A DNA stretch of 64,000 nucleotides from an uncultured Alistipes sp. Its GTDB lineage: Bacteria > Bacteroidota > Bacteroidia > Bacteroidales > Rikenellaceae. The stretch is from NCBI GenBank assembly GCA_944326855.1, contig CALVFO010000026.1, positions 1 to 64,000 of the forward strand, in the 5' to 3' direction. The notes below the pieces were generated by a model. The model had not been told where the DNA came from. It saw only the letters and a program-made list of their open reading frames with translations, and made no database searches. Shown piece by piece: positions 45,047 to 56,030 of the stretch; the stretch's first letter is position 1, and every line of letters begins with the position of its first letter. The position numbers and the translations under genes are program-made.

Positions 45047-47353
45047 CTAATAAAACGTCCCCTTGCGGTTGAAAATCGTAAATCCGAAATTGAAAGTCAG
45101 GAACCAGTTATGGTTGCTGGTCGCATCGTACTTCGAAAAAGTGAGTGCCACCGGTCCGATGGGAGTCTGGTACACCAACGACGAATTGAAGATATAACGC
45201 ATCCGTTTACGCACCGACCCTTTGGTCTTGTTGATGTCATCGGGCAGGAAAGCGAATACGCTGTTTTTCCAGTAAAACCGCGAACTGAATTCGAAAATCG
45301 GCATCAAACCTCCCCCCACGAAAGATCGGCTCCGGAAATCTTCCAGATACACCAGATAACTGTGGTGGGTAGGCGTAAAAGCCGGTGACACCAAATTGGG
45401 AACATCCGGATTTTCGAACGTGGGCTGATTGGTCCACACCCCTTCCAACAAATAACCCAACGTCAGCCATTTAGTCAGAGGGAAGTAATTTTCCCGTAAA
45501 AAGCGGGCCCCGAACCAATGACGATTGTGCTGACGCAAACCCGTAATCGACGAAGTCGTTCCCGGATAGTAGTTTTCCCGGCCCGAGACGTAAATCGCCG
45601 AAATACTCTGCCGCACCCCGCGGGTCGGATACATCAGATAATTCAAGCCGTTCCGGTCGAACTCGACCTGTGCGCCCACAAACAGGAAACTGCAATGGTC
45701 CATCACATCCTCATCGAGGTAATTGGGAATGTTGTAATACCGGAAATGATCGCGTCCCAGATGCATCCGAACCGCGAACTGTGTGGAACGGCTGGTCGGA
45801 AAGCTCAACCCCGTCGCGAAATAAAGATCTCCGAACTTATTGTAGAACAGGTCATTCTTATTCCCAAGTCCACCAAAATCGCTTTTGAAATAGTTAAAAT
45901 GATTGTAATTGAGGCTATACTCCAGCGCCAAGGGCTTCTTAAAGAAGAAATCGACCCGTTCCCCCAATTGTGCCGACGAATACAAGGCACTGATATAACC
46001 GTCCATCCAGTAAGTCTGCGCACTACGGCCGATCCGTTTGTACTCCAACCCCACATAGGCCTGATTCATCGACGTCGAGGAGATATTCCCGCCCAACATC
46101 ACCTTGAAACTGGGCTTGGTGTGCAGATTCAGCGTTAATTTGAATCGTCCGGTGGTGTCGTTGTAAGTCACCTGCGGAAAATCGCCTTCGATATCCCCCT
46201 CGGAAAGCATCTTGAAATAACCGGACCGGAACTGTTCGAAATCGAAATCCTCCTTGCCCTCCGATTTCGGATCGAGCCGAAGCATCTGTTCGACATAATC
46301 GGTCTGATGTTCGTTCAGCCCCGTAATCTCATATTCGTCGAAACGCAGCAAAGGTTCCGCCTGCCGGAACTGAGCCCGCCGCGCATCCAACGCCACCGTA
46401 TCGACGCGACGACGAATCCGTTCCCGAATGGTTGGCATGGCATCGATGGCATCGCTATACCCACGACTGATGATATATTCGGCTTTGGCAAAATCCAACA
46501 TCCCCACATCGTCGAAAACCCGCTCGATCAGGATATCTTCTTCACCCGGCAGGGTGTAATCGGTATGCATCATCGTCAGGGTGGAAATCTGTTCGACCAC
46601 ATTTTCTTCGTCGGGTTTGCTGTTCCCCGAAACACACTTGCTGCCGATGAGAATATCGGGAGCGAAATCCTCTTCCAACACCTGCCACGGAAAATTGTTG
46701 TAGATCCCTCCGTCGTACAGCAGCGTCGAGTCCTGCTTCAACGGGCGGAACACCAGGGGAATCGTCATCGAAGCCCGAATCGCCTTGCTCAAATCGCCAT
46801 GGCGGTAAACCACCTCTTTGCGGGCACCCGCATCGGTCGCAATGCAGCGAAACGGCACGAATAACTTGTCGAAATTACCTCCGCACTCGGCATTGGGGCC
46901 CGCAAAAAACTCCACAAAAGCCATATCCAGTTGAGTCGAAGGAATCAAATGCGTGGGAATATGCAACCGGGACTGATTGCTGTTTTTCTGTCGGGCCTCA
47001 GGATCGATGCGCAGAGTAAGCATCGAAGCCGAAGGACGGGCTTTCTTGAAATAGAGAATGTATTTGTCTTCGATGCGTCCCGACATCCAATAACCGATCT
47101 GATCGGAACAAAAAATATCGGTCATCTCCTCGGGCGAATAACCGACCGCATACAATCCGCCGATAATGGCCCCCATGGAGGTTCCCGCCACATAATCGAT
47201 CGGAATACCGTTCTCTTCCAGAGCCCGGATCACCCCGATGTGATAAAGGCCTTTGGCTCCTCCGCCACTCAGCACCAACCCCACTCGCTGAGCCGACACC
47301 GATCCGGCACAAAACACCATAAAAAGGGCAATTATACGTTTAATATAGGTCAT
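45047..47353 (-). CDS. Patatin-like phospholipase with outer-membrane barrel
   Basis: The start at 47353 gives 768 residues with a signal peptide (ending near SVSAQ). The patatin domain has the oxyanion loop GGGAKG, the nucleophile motif GTSMG, and the catalytic Asp in YDGGIYNN. A POTRA-like segment follows (about 340-430), then a BamA/surface-antigen-type beta-barrel ending in a C-terminal aromatic residue (...NRKGTFY). This is the layout of PlpD-like type Vd autotransporter lipases. The likely reaction is phospholipid A1/A2-type hydrolysis at the cell surface or periplasm. Confidence 0.9.
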   Translation of the reverse strand: MTYIKRIIALFMVFCAGSVSAQRVGLVLSGGGAKGLYHIGVIRALEENGIPIDYVAGTSMGAIIGGLYAVGYSPEEMTDIFCSDQIGYWMSGRIEDKYILYFKKARPSASMLTLRIDPEARQKNSNQSRLHIPTHLIPSTQLDMAFVEFFAGPNAECGGNFDKLFVPFRCIATDAGARKEVVYRHGDLSKAIRASMTIPLVFRPLKQDSTLLYDGGIYNNFPWQVLEEDFAPDILIGSKCVSGNSKPDEENVVEQISTLTMMHTDYTLPGEEDILIERVFDDVGMLDFAKAEYIISRGYSDAIDAMPTIRERIRRRVDTVALDARRAQFRQAEPLLRFDEYEITGLNEHQTDYVEQMLRLDPKSEGKEDFDFEQFRSGYFKMLSEGDIEGDFPQVTYNDTTGRFKLTLNLHTKPSFKVMLGGNISSTSMNQAYVGLEYKRIGRSAQTYWMDGYISALYSSAQLGERVDFFFKKPLALEYSLNYNHFNYFKSDFGGLGNKNDLFYNKFGDLYFATGLSFPTSRSTQFAVRMHLGRDHFRYYNIPNYLDEDVMDHCSFLFVGAQVEFDRNGLNYLMYPTRGVRQSISAIYVSGRENYYPGTTSSITGLRQHNRHWFGARFLRENYFPLTKWLTLGYLLEGVWTNQPTFENPDVPNLVSPAFTPTHHSYLVYLEDFRSRSFVGGGLMPIFEFSSRFYWKNSVFAFLPDDINKTKGSVRKRMRYIFNSSLVYQTPIGPVALTFSKYDATSNHNWFLTFNFGFTIFNRKGTFY

Positions 47354-47368
47354 GTCCGAATAAATTGT

Positions 47369-47376
47369 TAACTTTG
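47369..47376 (+). promoter_or_regulatory. -7 element (TAACTTTG) upstream of pheS
   Basis: Exact TAnnTTTG pointing toward pheS, implying a leader of about 150 nt. No clear attenuator structure was seen in that leader. Confidence 0.5.
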
Positions 47377-47533
47377 TCTGTTCAAGTGCGGTCTTTTCAT
47401 CCGGTTCGGAATGCAAATCCCGTTCCCGAATGAACAACAGATCGGCAACGCGTAAAAATAGTTAAAATTTGGGAACCCGCCGCTACCGGCTTCAAAAACC
47501 CGGAACGACCACTCCCGAAACCCTATCGCCATC

Positions 47534-48562
47534 ATGATAGATAAAATCAATGACCTGCTCAAACGGGTTGAAGAATTCAAACCCCAGGCAGCCGCCGAAA
47601 TCGAACAATTCCGGGTGAAATTACTCGGACGCAAAGGCGAATTGAACGATATTCTCGAAGAATTCAAAGGCGTAGCCCCCGAACTCAAACGTGAACTGGG
47701 ACAGAAAATCAACGCCCTGAAAGTCAAAGCAACCGAGAAAATCAACACCCTCAAGGCCGAATTCGAAAACCGTATCCAGGAAACCGCTGCCGGCGGCGAA
47801 CTCGATATGAGCCGCCCGGGTACGGCCGACGAAAACGGAAGCCGTCACCCCATCTCATTGGTAAGAAACCAGATCGTCGAAATCTTCACCCGATTGGGTT
47901 ACGTCGTGGCCGAAGGTCCCGAAATCGAAGACGACTGGCATGTTTTCTCGGCCCTGAACTTCCCGCCCGAACATCCGGCTCGCGATATGCAGGATACGTT
48001 CTTCATCGAAAAAAATCCCGATATTCTGTTGCGTACCCACACCAGTTCGATTCAGGTACGAACCATGGAAACCCAAAAACCGCCGATCCGCGTGATCTGC
48101 CCGGGACGGGTATTCCGCAACGAAGCCATCTCCTATCGCGCCCACTGTATCTTCCACCAGGTGGAAGGTCTCTATATCGACGAAAACGTTTCGTTCGCCG
48201 ACCTCAAACAAGCCATTCTCTATTTCGCCAAAGAGATGTTCGGGGAACAAAGCCAAATCCGAATGCGTCCTTCCTACTTCCCCTTCACCGAACCGTCGGC
48301 CGAAGTGGATGTATCCTGCAACCTCTGCGGCGGGAAAGGATGTAACGTCTGCAAACACACCGGATGGCTCGAAATCATGGGGTGCGGCATGGTAGACCCC
48401 AACGTCCTGAGCGCTTCGGGCATCGATCCCCAGAAATACTCCGGCTTCGCCTTCGGAATGGGTGTCGAACGCATCGCCATGCTGAAATACGGCGTGAAAG
48501 ACCTGCGGCTTTATTTCGAAAACGACCTGCGTTTCCTGCGTCAGTTCGAAAGCGCCCTGTAA
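47534..48562 (+). CDS. pheS: Phenylalanyl-tRNA synthetase alpha subunit
   Basis: A 342-residue class II aaRS subunit: N-terminal coiled coil, then GPEIEDDWHVFSALNFPPEHPARD, motif 2 GRVFRNEAISYRAH, and motif 3 GFAFGMGVERIAML. It pairs with PheT (not in the window) to charge tRNA-Phe. It heads the cluster pheS - TPR lipoprotein - envC-like - ybeY - mnmG, with short gaps. Confidence 0.97.
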   Translation: MIDKINDLLKRVEEFKPQAAAEIEQFRVKLLGRKGELNDILEEFKGVAPELKRELGQKINALKVKATEKINTLKAEFENRIQETAAGGELDMSRPGTADENGSRHPISLVRNQIVEIFTRLGYVVAEGPEIEDDWHVFSALNFPPEHPARDMQDTFFIEKNPDILLRTHTSSIQVRTMETQKPPIRVICPGRVFRNEAISYRAHCIFHQVEGLYIDENVSFADLKQAILYFAKEMFGEQSQIRMRPSYFPFTEPSAEVDVSCNLCGGKGCNVCKHTGWLEIMGCGMVDPNVLSASGIDPQKYSGFAFGMGVERIAMLKYGVKDLRLYFENDLRFLRQFESAL

Positions 48563-48582
48563 ACCCTTTGCATCTGCGTCCG

Positions 48583-50319
48583 ATGAAACCGAGGCTGTGG
48601 GGATATATCGTTGTTACCGTCGGAGTGCTCGCTTCGTGCAGTTTCCCGGCCCGGAAAAGCGTGTCTCAAAGTCCTCTGAAAGCCGCGTCCGAGTCCTTCC
48701 GAGGAGCCGCCACCGTGCCTTTGCTCTACACCGAAGGCATCAAAAGCGGCCTGATGGGAGCCGATACCGCCCTGAGTGCATCGCTGTTCCGAAAAGCCCT
48801 GGCCCTGGACTCGACCCACGCCCCTTCGTGGTACGAACTGGCCATGCTCTATCGCGACCAGCCCGAAAAAGCCATTCCCTACTGCCGGAAAGCCTGTTTG
48901 CTGGACAGTACCAACGTTTGGTACGGCTCGCTGTTGGGACAGCTGATGATCGGCGCCAAAGAGTACGATTCCGCCCTGAAAGTCTATAACGCCCTGCTGA
49001 AACTCTCCTCGGATAACCCCGAAGTCTATTTTCGCTTGGCGGCCCTGTACGAAATGCAGGGACAACCGTTCCAGGCAATCGCCCTGCTCGATTCGGCCGA
49101 AACCCGTTTCGGTATGTTGGAACAGCTTTCGGGCCTGAAACGACAGCTGTTGATGAACGTCAAACTCTACGACAAAGCCCTCAAGGAAACCAACAGCCTG
49201 GTCGCCAATTTCCCCTACGACGAAACCAATTATGTGGCTCTGGCCGAGATCTATGCCCACATGGGCAAAGACTCCCTGGCCCGCAATGCCTATCAGACGG
49301 CTCTGGAGCTGAATCCGAACAGCCTTCCCACGCTCATCTCGATGAACGAATTTTTCAAAAACATCGGGGACAATCCGGCCTTTCTCGCTTCAGCCAAAAA
49401 ACTGCTGCTCTCGGACGAGATCCCGTTGGAAACCAAAATTCTGTTCTATAAGGAGATTACCTCGTCACGCGACTTTTATCGCGACTTTTTCTTTCAGATC
49501 AACGATCTGATCTCGTCGTTGGCCATCAAATACCCCGATGATTACCGCATCACGGAACTCTACGCCTCCCACCTGATCGCGGGAGGAAATCTGGAGGAGG
49601 CCCTGAAACTCTACAAAAATCATTTGATCGTCCAGGGAAAACCCAACCGCGACGCCTTCAATGAAGTACTCAATATCGAAGCCTATCTCAAACATCCCGA
49701 TTCGCTGGCCAAATATTCGGCACTGGCTCTGAAGTATTACCCTTCGGATCCGCAACTCTATATCCGAAAAGGTTCGGTCCTCGCCTTTTTTATGAAAGAT
49801 TACAAGGCGGCCGAGGACGAATACCTTCAGGCCCTCAAATATACCCGGGAAGATACCCTGCGCAGTTCGATTTACGGCATGCTGGGAGACAACCGCCAAA
49901 ATATGGGGGACAGTCGCAACAGTTTCAAATACTACCAAAAAGCCCTGCGCAGCGATACGACAAACGCCGTGGTATACAACAATTACGCTTACTACCTGAG
50001 CGTATTGGGCGAACAACTCGACCTGGCCGAAGAGATGGCCGTCAAAGCCAATCGCCTCGATCCCGGCAATGCCACCTATCTCGATACCCAGGCCTGGGTT
50101 TATTTCAAACAGGGTCGTTACGAAGAGGCCAAAACGATCATGCAACAGGCATTGGGCCTGGACGGTAACAGCAGTGAAGAACTGATGGTTCATTACGGAG
50201 ATATTCTCAATGCCCTGGGCGACCATTTTATGGCGGCTTTTTATTGGAAAAAAGCGCAGGAAAAGGGATATGATGAACAAGAGATCGAAAAACGTTTAAA
50301 ATCCATCGAAAATCCATGA
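48583..50319 (+). CDS. TPR-repeat lipoprotein
   Basis: The ATG at 48583, 20 nt after pheS, gives 578 residues with a lipobox (LASC, Cys18). The mature part is a long array of tetratricopeptide repeats, with clear units such as KVYNALLKLSSDNPEVYFRLA and NYAYYLSVLGEQLDLAEEMA near the end. It is an envelope scaffold and probably recruits other proteins. It is translationally coupled (ATGA overlap) to the envC-like gene, which suggests a shared role in cell-wall remodelling. Partners are unknown. Confidence 0.85.
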   Translation: MKPRLWGYIVVTVGVLASCSFPARKSVSQSPLKAASESFRGAATVPLLYTEGIKSGLMGADTALSASLFRKALALDSTHAPSWYELAMLYRDQPEKAIPYCRKACLLDSTNVWYGSLLGQLMIGAKEYDSALKVYNALLKLSSDNPEVYFRLAALYEMQGQPFQAIALLDSAETRFGMLEQLSGLKRQLLMNVKLYDKALKETNSLVANFPYDETNYVALAEIYAHMGKDSLARNAYQTALELNPNSLPTLISMNEFFKNIGDNPAFLASAKKLLLSDEIPLETKILFYKEITSSRDFYRDFFFQINDLISSLAIKYPDDYRITELYASHLIAGGNLEEALKLYKNHLIVQGKPNRDAFNEVLNIEAYLKHPDSLAKYSALALKYYPSDPQLYIRKGSVLAFFMKDYKAAEDEYLQALKYTREDTLRSSIYGMLGDNRQNMGDSRNSFKYYQKALRSDTTNAVVYNNYAYYLSVLGEQLDLAEEMAVKANRLDPGNATYLDTQAWVYFKQGRYEEAKTIMQQALGLDGNSSEELMVHYGDILNALGDHFMAAFYWKKAQEKGYDEQEIEKRLKSIENP

Positions 50320-51527
50320 TGCGTCCCGGTCTGCTATGTTGTTGGTTGGCGTTGACCGTGCTGTTCGGAGGGGCGGTCGGTGAACTTACGGCCCAGAACC
50401 AGAGTCTCGAAGCCCTGAAAGAGGAGATCCGTCAGGCGGAAAAAGAGATCGAAGCCACCAACCAGCTGCTTTCCAAAATCAGAAAAGATCAGAAAAGTAC
50501 ACAAAACGAGCTGAAACTGATCCAAAACCGCATCCGTAACCGGAAAAACATCGTCTCCAACCTCGACAAACAGACCCAGATCATTTCACGCGATATCGGC
50601 TCGAAAAACGACACCATCACCACCCTGCAGGACCAACTGACTCAACTGCGTCAGGAATACGGCAAGATGGTATACAGCGCCTATAAAAACTATAAGCTGA
50701 ACAACTTCATGCTGTTTTTGTTCGCTTCGAAAGATTTCAACGACGCCACCCGCCGGATCGCCTACATGCGCCGATACAACCGGATGCGTCAACAAAAGGC
50801 GGCCCAAATCGACTCGGTGGCCCACTCCCTGAATATCCAAATCGGCGAATTGCAGGGTAAAAAAGACGAATTGGACAAGGTCCGTCAAAGTCGTACGGCC
50901 GAAATCAATTCCCTGGGCAAGGACGAACAACAGTACAAGTCTTCGGCAAACAAACTGAAAGCCCAGGCCGGAAAACTCTCTTCGGACATCAAGAAAAAGC
51001 AGTCGCAAATCAATCGTCTGCAACAGCAGATTCAACGCATCATTGCCGAAGAGGCCAAAAAGAACCGCAAAGAAACCCGATCGGCCGCCGAAGAACAATA
51101 CATCACCGAACTGTCGGGCCGGTTCGACCAGAACAAAGGAAAATTACCCTATCCGGTTCGAGGCGGAGTCATCGTCGATCGCTACGGCGTACACGAACAT
51201 TCCACCCAGAAAGGATTGATGGTCAATAATAAGGGAGTCAATATCGCGGCTGAACGAGCCGCCGCGGTCCACGCGGTTTTCGAAGGCGAAGTCAGCCGGA
51301 TCTTCTTCTTCCAGGGATTGAACAACAGCGTAATCATCCGTCACGGAAACTACCTGACGGTCTATTCGAATCTAGAAAGCGTCGCTGTGAAAAACGGCGA
51401 CAAAGTCAGCCTGAACCAGATGATCGGGAAACTGGCCGACAGCAGTAACGAAGACGATTGCGTATTGCATTTCGAAATCTGGCAGGAGACCACCAACCTG
51501 AACCCCGAATCCTGGCTGAGACGATAA
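50316..51527 (+). CDS. EnvC-like murein hydrolase activator (M23 fold)
   Basis: A 403-residue exported protein (signal peptide ending about residue 26). Residues 28-265 form a long coiled coil, and a LytM/M23 domain occupies about 285-403. The catalytic positions are degenerate: the HxxxD site reads GLMVNNKGV, YxH reads VYSNL, and HxH reads VLHFEI. Loss of the zinc ligands is the hallmark of EnvC-type proteins, which activate amidases instead of cutting peptidoglycan. It overlaps the TPR lipoprotein gene by 4 nt. Confidence 0.9.
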   Translation: MMRPGLLCCWLALTVLFGGAVGELTAQNQSLEALKEEIRQAEKEIEATNQLLSKIRKDQKSTQNELKLIQNRIRNRKNIVSNLDKQTQIISRDIGSKNDTITTLQDQLTQLRQEYGKMVYSAYKNYKLNNFMLFLFASKDFNDATRRIAYMRRYNRMRQQKAAQIDSVAHSLNIQIGELQGKKDELDKVRQSRTAEINSLGKDEQQYKSSANKLKAQAGKLSSDIKKKQSQINRLQQQIQRIIAEEAKKNRKETRSAAEEQYITELSGRFDQNKGKLPYPVRGGVIVDRYGVHEHSTQKGLMVNNKGVNIAAERAAAVHAVFEGEVSRIFFFQGLNNSVIIRHGNYLTVYSNLESVAVKNGDKVSLNQMIGKLADSSNEDDCVLHFEIWQETTNLNPESWLRR

Positions 51528-51623
51528 ATTCTCAGCTTCGAACCCCCACCGGGCCTCCTAACGGAGCGACTCGGAACCCGATTGGCAACGGCCATTCCGA
51601 AAAACAAATAAGGAACCTAAGTC

Positions 51624-52040
51624 ATGTCTGTTCTATACGATACGCAAGCGTGCCGCTTCACCTACCCCGGGAAACGGGCTACGACGGAATGGATTCGTCG
51701 TACAGCGGCCCTGGAAGGGCGGAAAACAGGGAATATTTCCATTGTTTTCTGTTCCGACGAGGCTCTGCTGGCCATCAACCGCCAGTACCTGAAACACGAC
51801 TACCTAACCGATATCATCACTTTCGATTACAGCGAAGAAGATACGATTTCGGGGGATCTGATGATCAGCATCGACACCGTACGCAGCAACGCCGAAACTT
51901 ACGGTGTGAGCTTTCGGGATGAATTGATGCGGGTGATCATTCATGGTATCCTGCATCTGTGCGGATACGGCGACAAGACCCCCGAAGAGGAGAAACAAAT
52001 GAGAGCACTGGAAGACAAATACCTGGCAATAAGGGAATAA
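51624..52040 (+). CDS. ybeY: Endoribonuclease YbeY
   Basis: A 138-residue UPF0054 protein. The zinc motif is HGILHLCGYGD, where the last His of the classical HGxLHLxGYDH is replaced by Asp or shifted, as in other Bacteroidota members. YLTDIITFDY is the upstream conserved block. It takes part in 16S rRNA 3'-end maturation and ribosome quality control. It sits 4 nt before mnmG. Confidence 0.93.
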   Translation: MSVLYDTQACRFTYPGKRATTEWIRRTAALEGRKTGNISIVFCSDEALLAINRQYLKHDYLTDIITFDYSEEDTISGDLMISIDTVRSNAETYGVSFRDELMRVIIHGILHLCGYGDKTPEEEKQMRALEDKYLAIRE

Positions 52041-52044
52041 AACC

Positions 52045-53916
52045 ATGAAATTCGAATACGATATCATCGTGGTAGGCGGAGGTCATGCCGGTTGTGAAGC
52101 GGCCGTAGCAGCCGCCAAAATGGGTTGCAGTACCCTGTTGATCACCATGGACATGACCAAATTCGCCCAAATGTCTTGCAATCCGGCCGTGGGCGGTGTG
52201 GCCAAAGGACAGATCGTCCGGGAAATCGATGCCCTGGGCGGACAAATGGGGATCATTACGGACCGTTGTACCCTGCAATTCCGCATGCTCAACCGCTCGA
52301 AAGGTCCCGCCATGTGGAGTCCCCGAGCCCAATGCGACAAGGCCCGTTTCAGTGAGCAATGGCGCCGAACACTGGAGAACACTCCCAACCTATACCTTTG
52401 GCAAGATTCTGTCAATGAGTTGATTATCGATGATCATACTGTACAGGGCGTTGTAACCCGCATGGGAGTTCGTTTCACGGCCCGGGCCGTCATTCTGACC
52501 GCCGGCACCTTTCTGGAAGGACTGATGCACATCGGCCGACGTCAAGCCGAAGGTGGGCGGGCCGGAGATGCCGCTTCACACGGACTGAGCGCCCAACTGG
52601 CCTCGTTAGGGTTCGAAGTGGGGCGTATGAAAACCGGAACCCCGGCCCGCATCGACGGCCGCAGCATACGTTTCGATCTGCTTACCGAACAACCGGGAGA
52701 CGAAAACCCTTGCAAGTTTTCATATAACCCTGACAGTAAACCGGTTAGCGAACAAATTCCCTGCTATCTGGTCTATACCAGTCAGGAAGTCCACGACATT
52801 TTACGGACGGGTTTTGCCGATTCGCCCCTGTTTAACGGGACGATCAAAGGCATCGGACCCCGATATTGTCCCAGCATCGAAGACAAACTGCGCACCTTTG
52901 CCGACAAAAACGAACACCAACTGTTTTTAGAGCCCGAAGGCAGAGACAGCCACGAATATTACCTGAACGGCTTCTCCTCCTCCCTGCCTTTTGAAGTCCA
53001 AGTTGCTGCTCTTCAAAAGATTAAAGGATTCGAAAACGTTCATCTCTATCGTTCGGGGTATGCCATCGAATACGATTTCTTCCCTCCGACCCAACTCTAT
53101 CACAGTCTGGAAACCAAACTCATCTCGGGACTTTTCTTCGCCGGTCAGGTCAATGGCACGACCGGTTACGAAGAGGCCGGAGCTCAGGGGTTGATGGCCG
53201 GCATCAATGCCGTCTTGAAACTGCGGGGAGACGAGCCGTTGGTATTACGACGCGACGAATCCTACATCGGAGTGCTGATCGATGATCTGGTCACCAAGGG
53301 GGTAGACGAACCCTATCGGATGTTTACCAGTCGGGCCGAATACCGCATTTTGCTCCGGCAGGACAATGCGGATCTCCGACTGACCCCGATCGGATACAAA
53401 ATCGGGCTGGCCGACGAGAAACGATACCAAAATATGGCCGAAAAAAAATCGTCCGTAGAATCGCTTATTTCCTTCGTTCGTCACCAAAGTATCACGCCAG
53501 CCGATTTAGAGAGTTATTTAAAAACGATCGATTCTACCCCATTAACCCAAGGTCGCAAGCTATATGACATCATTTTGCGCAACAAGGTTACGATTGCCGG
53601 TTTATCGGCTCATGTTCCCGTTTTGCAAAATTTCCTGACGGAACATCGGATTTCGGAGGAAGCGATCGAAGAAGCCGAGATTCAGATCAAGTATCACGGC
53701 TACATTGAGCGTGAACGTCACATGGCCGACAAGATGACTCGTTTGGAAAACATTTCGATCCGACCCGATTTCAACTTCAACGCGCTGACTTCGCTTTCGA
53801 TCGAATCGCGACAAAAGTTGACCCGCATTCGGCCCGCCACCATCGGTCAGGCGTCCCGGATTCCCGGAGTCAGTCCGGCCGACATCAATGTACTATTGGT
53901 CTATTTCGGTCGATAA
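52045..53916 (+). CDS. mnmG: tRNA uridine 5-carboxymethylaminomethyl enzyme MnmG
   Basis: A 623-residue FAD protein with the dinucleotide loop VVGGGHAGCEAA, the SCNPAVGGVAKG block and the second conserved region GQVNGTTGYEEAGAQG. With MnmE it modifies U34 of several tRNAs. It ends 6 nt before the first parS palindrome. In many bacteria mnmG (gidA) lies close to the replication origin, which fits the nearby parS and oriC signals. Confidence 0.97.
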   Translation: MKFEYDIIVVGGGHAGCEAAVAAAKMGCSTLLITMDMTKFAQMSCNPAVGGVAKGQIVREIDALGGQMGIITDRCTLQFRMLNRSKGPAMWSPRAQCDKARFSEQWRRTLENTPNLYLWQDSVNELIIDDHTVQGVVTRMGVRFTARAVILTAGTFLEGLMHIGRRQAEGGRAGDAASHGLSAQLASLGFEVGRMKTGTPARIDGRSIRFDLLTEQPGDENPCKFSYNPDSKPVSEQIPCYLVYTSQEVHDILRTGFADSPLFNGTIKGIGPRYCPSIEDKLRTFADKNEHQLFLEPEGRDSHEYYLNGFSSSLPFEVQVAALQKIKGFENVHLYRSGYAIEYDFFPPTQLYHSLETKLISGLFFAGQVNGTTGYEEAGAQGLMAGINAVLKLRGDEPLVLRRDESYIGVLIDDLVTKGVDEPYRMFTSRAEYRILLRQDNADLRLTPIGYKIGLADEKRYQNMAEKKSSVESLISFVRHQSITPADLESYLKTIDSTPLTQGRKLYDIILRNKVTIAGLSAHVPVLQNFLTEHRISEEAIEEAEIQIKYHGYIERERHMADKMTRLENISIRPDFNFNALTSLSIESRQKLTRIRPATIGQASRIPGVSPADINVLLVYFGR

Positions 53917-53922
53917 AAACCC

Positions 53923-53946
53923 GAAATGTTCCACGTGGAACATTTC
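53923..53946. promoter_or_regulatory. parS-type centromere site 1
   Basis: A 24-bp perfect palindrome whose central 16 bp (53927-53942) read TGTTCCACGTGGAACA. This matches the broadly conserved chromosomal parS consensus TGTTnCACGTGnAACA bound by ParB. It lies in the mnmG-thiC gap. Confidence 0.85.
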
Positions 53947-53966
53947 CTGAACCTAATAACGATTAA

Positions 53967-55526
<1,560 letters not shown>

Positions 55527-55594
55527 ACCGCTGAAAAGATACCTCTCACAAGGGTCAGGGGTTTTTCAAAAAGAACTTCTTCCCAAGATTCACC

Positions 55595-55625
55595 AAGAAG
55601 GACGGAAAACAAATCCGTCCTTCTT
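55595..55625 (+). terminator. Terminator after thiC
   Basis: 12-bp perfect stem (55595-55606 with 55614-55625) with a 7-nt loop, followed by TTG. Confidence 0.8.
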
Positions 55626-55983
55626 TTGTTTATCATAACCTTTGAAAATCCGTTAAAAACAAATATATCCATTCCAAAAAATTCCATAAAATTTTATAAA
55701 TAATTGATTTATAATTAATTATATAAATTATTTTTCATACTGAAAACTTCGGGCCACACTCCGCATCCAGGGAAAATACCCGCAAAATCATCCCCTTTTT
55801 CAGAAATACAAAAAGTCCATCCGATCGATATACCGACTTCGAATCATCGGAATACAATCCGGTCGATCACATCCTAAAAAAGAGGTAAAACAGGCGTTCT
55901 CAGAGACTCAAAAGATCGGCTCGATAAATTATCTTACATGATAAAACTCGTAAAAAAACACCCGTTAAATCAAGGAAAAATAA

Positions 55984-56008
55984 AACCCGTTCTTCAAGGG
56001 AACGGGTT
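55984..56008 (-). terminator. Terminator of the TonB-C-like gene
   Basis: 9-bp stem AACCCGTTC/GAACGGGTT; the A-rich left flank gives a T run on the minus strand. Confidence 0.75.
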
Positions 56009-56030
56009 CAAAACGGATAGAAAAAATCGT

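Larger units (their letters stand above)
55527..56030. other. Convergent intergenic region with AT-rich block
   Basis: Lies between thiC (plus) and the TonB-C-like gene (minus). It contains a terminator for each gene near its ends and, at about 55640-55740, a strikingly AT-rich block with nested ATTAAT/TTATAA palindromes. No ORF, tRNA or DnaA box was found in it. Confidence 0.5.
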
